Assembly: GCA_034437535.1 (NCBI GenBank)
Contig: DAOTTZ010000032.1
Span: 1 to 64,000 of the forward strand
Direction of reading: 5' to 3'
DNA: 64,000 nt
Source of the DNA: J038 sp034437535
GTDB lineage: Bacteria > Chloroflexota > Anaerolineae > Aggregatilineales > Phototrophicaceae
The translations under genes and the position numbers were made by a program. Below, in pieces: positions 18,164-25,519 of this stretch (position 1 is its first letter; each line of letters begins with the position of its first letter). The notes under the pieces were generated by a model that was not told where the DNA came from, ran no database searches, and saw nothing but the letters and a program-made list of their open reading frames with translations.

Positions 18164-18486
18164 AGCCGAAACCAACTGGCATCACGCTGAACCAGCGCGA
18201 AGGTTATCTGGAAATTGAGTGGAACATCGACGAGATGACGTGTCAATATCCGCTGGCACAACTGCGCGAAGCCTGCCCCTGTGTTGAGTGCCGGGGCGGG
18301 CACGCCTTTATGGGTGATCGATACGCGCCGGATGACCTGATGACGATTCCGCTCACACCGGCTAGAGATTACACCATCAAAGATTTGCAGATGGTGGGCA
18401 ATTACGCGCTACAGCCATTATGGGGGGATGGGCACGCTACCGGGATTTATACGTGGGAATATCTTTTCAAGTTATGTCCATCGTAA
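18160..18486 (+). CDS. DUF971 (gamma-butyrobetaine hydroxylase-like N-terminal domain) protein
   Basis: 108 residues. The sequence matches the DUF971 pattern: a first strand pair LEIEWNIDEMTCQYPLAQLREACPCVEC with conserved C-P-C-x-x-C, then YTIKDLQMVGNYALQPLWGDGHATGIYTWEYL. Stand-alone DUF971 proteins are widespread in bacteria and may bind iron or Fe-S clusters; function is not established. Coupling (ATGA overlap) to the cytochrome c gene suggests a role in electron-transfer or metal-centre biogenesis, which is inference. A terminator follows at 18520-18550. Confidence 0.85.
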   Translation: MKPKPTGITLNQREGYLEIEWNIDEMTCQYPLAQLREACPCVECRGGHAFMGDRYAPDDLMTIPLTPARDYTIKDLQMVGNYALQPLWGDGHATGIYTWEYLFKLCPS

Positions 18487-18519
18487 TTTTAACAGCAAGA
18501 TATTTCACCAATCATTAAA

Positions 18520-18550
18520 GTCGCTCCTTCAAACTGGGCGGCTTTTTTGT
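18520..18550 (+). terminator. Intrinsic terminator after the DUF971 gene
   Basis: Stem GTCGCTC/GGGCGGC (7 bp, two G-U pairs) with a 9-nt loop, followed by six T. It separates the cytochrome pair from the maltose-type operon. Confidence 0.75.
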
Positions 18551-18644
18551 TTGTAATCCCCTAATTGCGGAATTTTCGTATGATTTGCACAAGTATTTAC
18601 CTCATTTTTCACCCGATTGCCTTTAAGGTTTCTTTCATATTCGC

Positions 18645-18650
18645 TATAAT
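18645..18650 (+). promoter_or_regulatory. Probable -10 element of the maltose-type operon
   Basis: A consensus TATAAT sits 69 bases before the malE-type start. No good -35 hexamer lies at 16-18 bp upstream (closest TTTAAG), so activation or an extended element may be needed. It is followed ten bases downstream by a perfect palindrome. Confidence 0.6.
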
Positions 18651-18659
18651 GGGGTCTGC

Positions 18660-18675
18660 TAGCTCGATTGAGCTA
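18660..18675 (+). promoter_or_regulatory. Palindromic candidate operator in the malE leader
   Basis: TAGCTC-GATT-GAGCTA is a 6-bp inverted repeat around a 4-base centre, placed just after the -10 element where a repressor would block initiation or early elongation. No LacI-family gene is in the window. Confidence 0.4.
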
Positions 18676-18718
18676 ATCCGTATGTTTTAATGATCACTTT
18701 TGAAAGGAACTTTTGAAG

Positions 18719-20617
18719 ATGAAACGTACGAGACTATTTATTTTGGGCATGATCCTGACAGTGGCGACGGCATTGGTTAGCATTGCCCCGGCACTGGCCC
18801 AGGACGACAGTCTGCTCATCTGGGCGGATGGTACCCGCGCACCGCTCCTGACGGAATTAGGTGAGCAGTACGAAGCTGAATTCGGTGTCGCGATTGAAGT
18901 TCGTGAGATCGGCCTCGGCGATGCCCGCCAGGAATTGCTCAACTTCGGTGAAGCGGGTGAAGGCCCCGATATCTTGATCCAGCCGCACGATAACGTCGGT
19001 CAGCTCGTACAAAATGGTGCGATCATCCCGATTGACCTGGGTGACCTGGAAGACCTGTTCTCGCCGGAAGCCCTGGAAGTCTTCACCTATGAAGATCAAC
19101 TGTGGGCCTTACCCTACCAGACTGAAAATATCGCGTTGATCCGTAACACGGCCCTGGTACCGGAAGCCCCGACTACCTGGCAAGAGGTGACGGAAATTGG
19201 CCGCGCCCTGCGTGACAGCGGTGACGCCCAATATGCGTTCTTAGTGCAGACGGGCGACGCTTACCACAACCACCCGATCTACACCGCATTTGGCGGCTAC
19301 ATCTTTGGCCGTGATGGTGGCGCATACGATCCGGGCGATGTCGGCTTTGACAGCGAAGGCGGCCTGGCGGCGGCAGAGTGGTACGGTGAAATGTATGCCG
19401 AAGAACTGATGGTGCCGAATGTGGATGACGACGTTGTGTTCAGCCTGTTTGAAGAAGGCGAACTGGCGATGTTCACCACTGGCCCGTGGAACAGCACCCG
19501 CATTACCGAAACCGCCGAGCGCGGTGGGATTGACTACGCCATCGACGCCTTACCCGGTGCCGAAGGTGCGCTGGAAGCTGGCATCCCGTTCCTGGGCGGC
19601 CAGGGCTTCATGATTAGCGCGTTCAGCGACAAGCAACTCCAGGCGCAACAGTTCCTGTTTGAGTTCATCGCGACGCAGGATGTGATGCAACAACTCAGCG
19701 AGCGTTTCCCGGTCTTCGCCGGTGTGACCAGCGACGACCCCAACATTCCGTTGTTCCAGGAAGCAGGTGCCAACAGCATCCCGATGCCGAACATCCCGGA
19801 AATGGCGGCAGTTTGGGCCGGTGCCGGTAACGCGCTGACGCTCACCAGCCAGGGTGAAGATCCGATCGTGAGCTTTGAAGACGGTGCGGCGCAGATCCGC
19901 GAAGCGATTGTACTGGTTCAATCAGAAGATGTGATCGTCGGCCTGCCCGGTAGCCTGGGCGACGAAGCCGGTTGTGCGAGCGACTGGGACCCGGCCTGTG
20001 AAGCGACCTTCCTGGAAGCACAAGGCGACGACATCTACGCGCTGACCGTAACCCTGCCAGCCGGCGAATATGAATACAAAGTCGCTATCGGCGGTGCCTG
20101 GGCGGAAAACTACGGCCTGGGTGGCGAAGCTGATGGGGCCAACATCCCGTTAGTGCTGGAAGAAGAGACCGAAGTCACCTTCACCTTCGATTACGCCAAC
20201 CTGGTCATCACCGATAGCGTGATGGGTGAGCGTATGGCTGAAGACATGGGTGAAGACAGCGGTGAAGACATGGCTGAAGAAGAGGAAGAAGCCGCCGCGC
20301 CGGAAGACGTAATGATTGAGTCCGTCAGTGTGCCGGGTGACTACCAAGATGAAGCCGGTTGCGAAGGCGACTGGGATCCCGCTTGTGACGTGACCACGAT
20401 GGAAGACGCCGGTGACGGCACCTACACCCTGACGGTTACCCTGCCGGCAGGTGAATACCAATACAAGGCCGCTATCAATGGCACCTGGGACGTAAACTAT
20501 GGTGCCGAAGGTGCGTTCAACGGCGATAACATCCCGTTAGTTTTGGAAGAAGAGACTGAAGTCACCTTCACCTTCGACTCCAGCACCAATGTGATCTCTG
20601 ATAGCGTTAGCGGCTAG
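18719..20617 (+). CDS. malE: Maltose-type ABC solute-binding protein with two C-terminal X25-like domains
   Basis: 632 residues from the ATG at 18719 (GAAAGGAA at 18702-18709; the TTG at 18713 is less likely). A signal peptide ends near residue 27 (APALAQ). Residues about 30-395 are a family-1 solute-binding domain with the usual DILIQPHD, LPYQTENIALIRN and TGPWN segments. Two ~95-residue domains follow, at about 404-500 and 536-632, each with EAGC-x-DWDPAC, TLPAGEY(E/Q)YK and NIPLVLEEETEVTFTFD; these are the hallmarks of the X25 module of pullulanases and amylases. An acidic linker (GEDMAEEEEE) joins them. The fusion would put starch-type binding modules on the substrate-capture protein. The nearest relatives bind maltose/maltodextrin, but the sugar here is inferred. 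Confidence 0.85.
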   Translation: MKRTRLFILGMILTVATALVSIAPALAQDDSLLIWADGTRAPLLTELGEQYEAEFGVAIEVREIGLGDARQELLNFGEAGEGPDILIQPHDNVGQLVQNGAIIPIDLGDLEDLFSPEALEVFTYEDQLWALPYQTENIALIRNTALVPEAPTTWQEVTEIGRALRDSGDAQYAFLVQTGDAYHNHPIYTAFGGYIFGRDGGAYDPGDVGFDSEGGLAAAEWYGEMYAEELMVPNVDDDVVFSLFEEGELAMFTTGPWNSTRITETAERGGIDYAIDALPGAEGALEAGIPFLGGQGFMISAFSDKQLQAQQFLFEFIATQDVMQQLSERFPVFAGVTSDDPNIPLFQEAGANSIPMPNIPEMAAVWAGAGNALTLTSQGEDPIVSFEDGAAQIREAIVLVQSEDVIVGLPGSLGDEAGCASDWDPACEATFLEAQGDDIYALTVTLPAGEYEYKVAIGGAWAENYGLGGEADGANIPLVLEEETEVTFTFDYANLVITDSVMGERMAEDMGEDSGEDMAEEEEEAAAPEDVMIESVSVPGDYQDEAGCEGDWDPACDVTTMEDAGDGTYTLTVTLPAGEYQYKAAINGTWDVNYGAEGAFNGDNIPLVLEEETEVTFTFDSSTNVISDSVSG

Positions 20618-20645
20618 CGTTCCGCTATGAGTCTTCGGAGTCAAG

Positions 20646-20675
20646 AGGCCAAGTCCGCAGAGGACTTGGCCTTTT
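20646..20675 (+). terminator. Attenuator/terminator hairpin between malE and malF
   Basis: A perfect 11-bp stem AGGCCAAGTCC/GGACTTGGCCT with a 5-nt loop runs into TTTT. Positioned 30 bases after the malE stop, it would end most transcripts there and leave excess binding protein over membrane subunits, a common arrangement in uptake operons. It also argues that the malF frame is not translated from the ATG at 20627. Confidence 0.75.
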
Positions 20676-20692
20676 CTGAAAATGGACAAAAC

Positions 20693-23600
20693 ATGATCTG
20701 GACTATCGCAAAGTACCTGGGCCTTATGGTGCTCAATGCCTTTGCGTTAGTCATCGTTTATGCACAAATTCAAGAGGGCGACCCTGGCCTGGGCATCGTA
20801 TTTGCCATCGTCACACTGGGTACCAACATCATCATATTTGTTCCATCGCTTTATCCGCTCCGTTGGATGACCCCTGGCCTTATCCTGATCGTCTTACTTG
20901 TGATTTACCCGGTGTTTTTTACCATCCAAACAGCGTTTACCAATTATGGGGATGGGCACCTGTTCACACGGGATCAAGCCATCGGGTTGATTAGCGAACG
21001 GGGGTATGTGCCGGAAGAGGCGATCACATACAGTTATACGCCCTACCGCAGTGGTGAAGAAGATTATGCGCTGTGGTTGATAAATGATGCGACAGGCGAG
21101 ATCTCCTGGGCGGTGCAGGGAGAGTCGATCCGTCCGGTGGATATAACGCAATTTGGCTTTGCGCTCCCTGGCAACCCGGATTCAAATGGCTTTACAGAGT
21201 TAGAACAACCCGGCCCACTTATCGGGGCTATCGGCGGTCAAACGACCGAGTTCGAATTCGATGCACCAATCAACCAGATCGCTGTCACGATGGGGTCACC
21301 CGAAGCAACCGAAACTGACGCCCAGTATATCGTCACCGCGACTCAGCAGATGATCTACAATGTTGAGACCGGCCAATCACTGCCGGTGACGGTGTTGCAA
21401 CGGGGTGACGAGTTCGGCTTTTACTGGGAAGAAGAAGACGGCACAACCTACCTGGCAAGACCGGGAGAACCGATTTACGTCAACAGCCAACCGGCTATCG
21501 AGGGCTTCAGCCCGATTTCGATCAGTACGCTGGCTGATGAGGGCATCGAAACCCTGAGTTTCAACGATCCCATTGACGAAATCGAGATTGGATCTATCAG
21601 CCCGGTAACGCAGGATGATTTTGGCTCCTTCATCATCCAGCCACAATACATCTTCGACCCGGAAGAAGCCCTGACCCGTGACCAACGAACGGGCCGTCAG
21701 TATGACACGACCGTCTTCGAAAACCCGGAAGGCCAATATGCCTACTGGATGACCGAAAGCGGCGGTGCCAGCCGGGTATCGAACGCTATCTTGATTCGCC
21801 CGGAGCAAGGAACACGCGACATCGAGATTACCGACCGGCGCGTGCTCAACACGCTGAACATCGACCTGACTGCTGGCGCGACCATCCCGGAGCGCATCGG
21901 CCCGTTCGAGCGTTCCAGCGCGGGTGAAGACCTGTACGGGCAAACCGTCGAAGGTGTGACCAACGGCTTTGAGATCGCCCCGGTTGATTTCGAGCAAGAA
22001 TACGTCCTCGACCCGGACCAGGGCTTGATGATTAATTACGCCAACGGGTTGATCTACGCGGTGACGCTGTACGAAAATGACAATGGTGACTATGGCCTGT
22101 GGATGGATAGCGACACCCGCGAACGTGGCCGCATTGATACCATCCTGGCTCGGCCAGAACAAGCGTTGATCGTCAACGGCACCCCGGCAGAATTTGAGGG
22201 GTATAATCTGGCGATTACCGACCGGGAACGGGCCGAAGCCGTGCAATTCTTGCAAAATCTGGAAGCGGATTACTTCGGTGCGCCGGATGAACTGGCGACC
22301 GAACGGATCGGCATTATCACCCGCGAATTGGGTAAAGCCGGCCAGCCCTTCCTGCTACGGTATGTCTATAACGAGGCCGAGTCTTCTTTTGTCGATCTTT
22401 CGACGATTAACGTGGAAGACCTCGACCTGGATGGACTCGATCTTGACATCGAAAGCCCGTACAACGTCCCTGGCTTCCTGGATGCGGTAACTTACCAGGC
22501 GGATGACGAAGACGGAGCGTTTATCGGCTCTGAACTGCGCTTTGTGTATAACGAAGTTGAGGAAAGCTGGGTTGACCTGGCAAGCGTCAACACGCAGAAC
22601 GCCGCCGATGTTTCCGGCGAGACTGTGGCAACCCAGGCTTTAGGGTCAATCCCTGGCTTTGGTGACATCACCCGCGTTAACGAATACCCGGAACAAGGGG
22701 TCTTCGCGCCGCAAGGTCTGGTGTATAACAGCGCGGTTAATGCCTTTGTGCAGGGTGATGATGACCTGGCGACCGCCAGCGAAACCGAATTGATCGACGC
22801 GGGTGCGACCTACTACGTCTTCGATGAGGTGATCGGTCTTTATGTACCGCCCAGTTGGGCTTACAACGAGACGGAAAATGTGTTTTTCAACCTGTCGGAA
22901 GTCGATGTCGAGTCGCTCAACCTGAGCGGAATCAGCCTGCAAGACGTTATCCCGGCGGTCTTTGAAGCCATCGCAGAAGAAGAGATCACGCTTTATACAC
23001 AGTTCGAATCAACTGCCGCCGGGACGGTCTACGCGCCGCCGGAGTGGGTTTACAACAGTGACGCCCAGGCTTTTGTCGATTTCTCCTCACTGGATGACGA
23101 GACGATCACCCGTGAAGAGGTGCAAACGGCTGACCTGAGCAGTGAGGCTTACCAACGGGCCGATTTTCTGCGTTATATCGAAGGTGCGGAAGTCTTCGCG
23201 GAGAGCGAACGGTATCTGTACAACAGCGTCGAAAACGCTTTCATCGACCTGAACACCCTGCCCGATGAAATTGACCCGGCGACGGTTGATCTCGCGGCGA
23301 CCCCTGTTACCGAAATTGACGGGTTGGCCTCGACCGATCTGGTCGAGATCAATGATGTGCGCGGCGCGATCCTTTACGAAGAGACGGCCCAACCGACCTA
23401 TAATGAGACGGTCGATGCGTATATCTACCTACCGGATCTCGATGACACCACGCTAACCGGCATCGACCTGGGGACATATGATCCTGCTACAGCCAGCATC
23501 CTGGCAGAGGTGAACACAGTGCGGGCCGCGCCCAATAGTGTGCGGATCAGTCCGTTGGTCTACATGTCAGAGTTAGAGCGACCGACCCTCGACGGCGACC

Positions 23601-24442
23601 GCTACGTACTCCAACTGGATGAGACGAACGAACTGACACCTGGTTACCGTGTCAACATCGGGTTGGATAACTTCGCCCGTCTGTTCGAAGACGAGCGTTA
23701 CTATAGCCCGTTGCTGGATGTGTTCGTGTGGACGGTGGCGTTCGCGTTGCTCTCTGTGTTGACGACGTTCGTCGTCGGGCTGTTTATGGCAATCGTGCTA
23801 AACGATGACACCATCCCTGGCAAGAAGATCGTCCGCTCGTTACTCATCATCCCTTACGCCGTCCCCGGTGTGATCGGCATTTTGGTGTGGCAGGGGATGC
23901 TCAATGAAAACCTGGGGATCATCACCAATGCCGTCGCAGATGTGTTCGGCCTGCGCCTGACGTGGTTTACTGACCCGACCCTGGCGAAGATTGCGATCAT
24001 CATCGTGAATCTATGGCTGGGTTATCCGTACATGATGTTGGTCTGTAGCGGTGCGCTTTCCGCCATTCCATCAGACGTGTACGAGGCCGCCGCCGTCGAT
24101 GGTGCCCGCCCGATGCAACGCTTCTGGAACATCACGTTACCGTTGTTGTTGGTGACGGTCGGCCCGCTGTTGATCGCATCCTTTACGTTTAACTTCAACA
24201 ACTATCTCATGATCGAGTTGTTAACCGCCGGTGATCCACCAATCCCTGGCACCCCGACTGATGTGGGGTATACCGACATCTTGATCAGTTACACCTATAA
24301 TCTGGCGTTTGGTACATCACGCGGGGCGGATTACGGTTATGCATCAGCGATCACGCTTGTGATCTTCGTGCTGGTGGCAATCGTCACGCTGTTCCAGTTC
24401 CGCTTTACCAGACAATGGGAGGAGGTCGGCGAAAATGTCTGA
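20693..24442 (+). CDS. malF: MalF-type ABC permease with giant repeat-built periplasmic loop
   Basis: 1249 residues from the ATG at 20693; an upstream ATG at 20627 would add 22 residues translated through the terminator hairpin. E. coli MalF is about 514 aa. Three membrane helices (up to about residue 82) are followed by an extracytoplasmic region of about 900 residues where MalF has its P2 loop, then the conserved permease core with EAA loop YEAAAVDGARPM (about 1129). The loop holds four ~115-residue units with Y-G/A-L/Y-W-x and IL-x-RPEQ-type motifs (about 21055-22200), then seven ~46-63-residue units with YN-E/S...F-V/I-D-L motifs (about 22359-23450). The permease core and MalG are ordinary. 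The start overlaps nothing, but the end overlaps malG by eight bases. Confidence 0.85.
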   Translation: MIWTIAKYLGLMVLNAFALVIVYAQIQEGDPGLGIVFAIVTLGTNIIIFVPSLYPLRWMTPGLILIVLLVIYPVFFTIQTAFTNYGDGHLFTRDQAIGLISERGYVPEEAITYSYTPYRSGEEDYALWLINDATGEISWAVQGESIRPVDITQFGFALPGNPDSNGFTELEQPGPLIGAIGGQTTEFEFDAPINQIAVTMGSPEATETDAQYIVTATQQMIYNVETGQSLPVTVLQRGDEFGFYWEEEDGTTYLARPGEPIYVNSQPAIEGFSPISISTLADEGIETLSFNDPIDEIEIGSISPVTQDDFGSFIIQPQYIFDPEEALTRDQRTGRQYDTTVFENPEGQYAYWMTESGGASRVSNAILIRPEQGTRDIEITDRRVLNTLNIDLTAGATIPERIGPFERSSAGEDLYGQTVEGVTNGFEIAPVDFEQEYVLDPDQGLMINYANGLIYAVTLYENDNGDYGLWMDSDTRERGRIDTILARPEQALIVNGTPAEFEGYNLAITDRERAEAVQFLQNLEADYFGAPDELATERIGIITRELGKAGQPFLLRYVYNEAESSFVDLSTINVEDLDLDGLDLDIESPYNVPGFLDAVTYQADDEDGAFIGSELRFVYNEVEESWVDLASVNTQNAADVSGETVATQALGSIPGFGDITRVNEYPEQGVFAPQGLVYNSAVNAFVQGDDDLATASETELIDAGATYYVFDEVIGLYVPPSWAYNETENVFFNLSEVDVESLNLSGISLQDVIPAVFEAIAEEEITLYTQFESTAAGTVYAPPEWVYNSDAQAFVDFSSLDDETITREEVQTADLSSEAYQRADFLRYIEGAEVFAESERYLYNSVENAFIDLNTLPDEIDPATVDLAATPVTEIDGLASTDLVEINDVRGAILYEETAQPTYNETVDAYIYLPDLDDTTLTGIDLGTYDPATASILAEVNTVRAAPNSVRISPLVYMSELERPTLDGDRYVLQLDETNELTPGYRVNIGLDNFARLFEDERYYSPLLDVFVWTVAFALLSVLTTFVVGLFMAIVLNDDTIPGKKIVRSLLIIPYAVPGVIGILVWQGMLNENLGIITNAVADVFGLRLTWFTDPTLAKIAIIIVNLWLGYPYMMLVCSGALSAIPSDVYEAAAVDGARPMQRFWNITLPLLLVTVGPLLIASFTFNFNNYLMIELLTAGDPPIPGTPTDVGYTDILISYTYNLAFGTSRGADYGYASAITLVIFVLVAIVTLFQFRFTRQWEEVGENV

Positions 24443-25451
24443 GGTCAGCCAAAAACAAGATCCGGTCATCGGCAACCCTAGCGGTGGCTCTGGCAACCGG
24501 GTCGAGACCGGCATGGTCGTCTCACGCCGGGAGCAATTTACCACGTTGACGCTACGCCTAATCATCATCGCGGTGGCGTTATCGTTTGCGTTGTTCCCGG
24601 TCTTGTTCATTGTCTCATCGGCCATCAACCCGACGGGTACCCTATCGACTCAATCGTTGGTGCCTACATCGGTTGATGAAGTCTCCGACGTGGTTGTGAA
24701 CTTCCGCGCTTTGATGATCGACGAGTTGGATACGTATCCGTTCTGGAACTGGATCTTTAACTCGTTCATCGTGGCTGGAACCAGTACGATTCTGGTGGTG
24801 CTCATCACCGCGTTGAGTGCGTATAGCTTCAGTCGTTTCCGCTTTTGGGGCCGGCGTCAGCTTCTGCTGGGCGTCTTGCTCATCCAGGCGTTCCCGAATC
24901 TGCTGTCGATGGTGGCGTTGTTCCTCATCTTGTTAGAAATCGGACGAATGGTAGAGACCATCCCGCAAGTTTTACCCTTCCTGGATTTCATCGACTGGGG
25001 GTTCCTGTCGATATTCGGGTTGGATAGTGTGGGCGGGTTGATCTTGATCTACATGGGCGGTGCGATGGGCATCAACACCTGGTTGATGAAAGGCTTCTTC
25101 GACTCGGTGCCGCGTGACATCGACGAATCCGCCCTGGTGGATGGAGCATCACATTGGCAGATCTTCTGGTCGTTGATCTTCCCGTTGGTGCGGCCCATCC
25201 TGGCGGTAGTGGGTGTGTTGGCATTCGTCGGCACGTTCAATGAGTTTGTGTTGGCCCGTATCATCCTGCGTGACCAGGAAAACTGGACGCTGATGGTGGG
25301 ATTGTTCAACTTTATCAATTCCGACTTTAACCGAGATTGGGGCAAGTTCGCGGCAGGCGCATTGATCGCCGGTACACCCACCGTGATCTTGTATCTCTCT
25401 TTGCAGAATCAAATCGTGGGTGGCCTGACGGCTGGCTCAGTCAAAGGCTAG
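24435..25451 (+). CDS. malG: MalG-type ABC permease
   Basis: 338 residues. A cytoplasmic N-terminus of about 36 residues precedes helix 1 (LIIIAVALSFALFPVLFIV); five further helices follow, with the EAA loop ESALVDGASHWQIFW at about 230. MalG pairs with MalF to form the transmembrane channel of a maltose-type importer. The start overlaps the end of malF by eight bases, so the two are coupled. The gene is followed by a strong terminator, and the usual ATPase (MalK/MsmX-type) is not in this operon, so it must come from elsewhere in the genome. Confidence 0.92.
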   Translation: MSEVSQKQDPVIGNPSGGSGNRVETGMVVSRREQFTTLTLRLIIIAVALSFALFPVLFIVSSAINPTGTLSTQSLVPTSVDEVSDVVVNFRALMIDELDTYPFWNWIFNSFIVAGTSTILVVLITALSAYSFSRFRFWGRRQLLLGVLLIQAFPNLLSMVALFLILLEIGRMVETIPQVLPFLDFIDWGFLSIFGLDSVGGLILIYMGGAMGINTWLMKGFFDSVPRDIDESALVDGASHWQIFWSLIFPLVRPILAVVGVLAFVGTFNEFVLARIILRDQENWTLMVGLFNFINSDFNRDWGKFAAGALIAGTPTVILYLSLQNQIVGGLTAGSVKG

Positions 25452-25475
25452 CTTTCATCCACCCGGCAGACGATG

Positions 25476-25505
25476 GGCGGCGGTCGGCATAGACCGCCGC
25501 CTTTT
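25476..25505 (+). terminator. Intrinsic terminator after malG
   Basis: Perfect 10-bp stem GGCGGCGGTC/GACCGCCGCC, 6-nt loop, then TTTT. It ends the uptake operon, 25 bases after the malG stop and ahead of the convergent beta-lactamase-fold gene. Confidence 0.9.
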
Positions 25506-25519
25506 GATTCTTGTCGGCA

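Noticed and set aside
20627..20692. Upstream ATG start for malF
   Set aside because: It would be translated through a perfect terminator hairpin, lacks a Shine-Dalgarno site, and precedes the first membrane helix by an unnatural tail.
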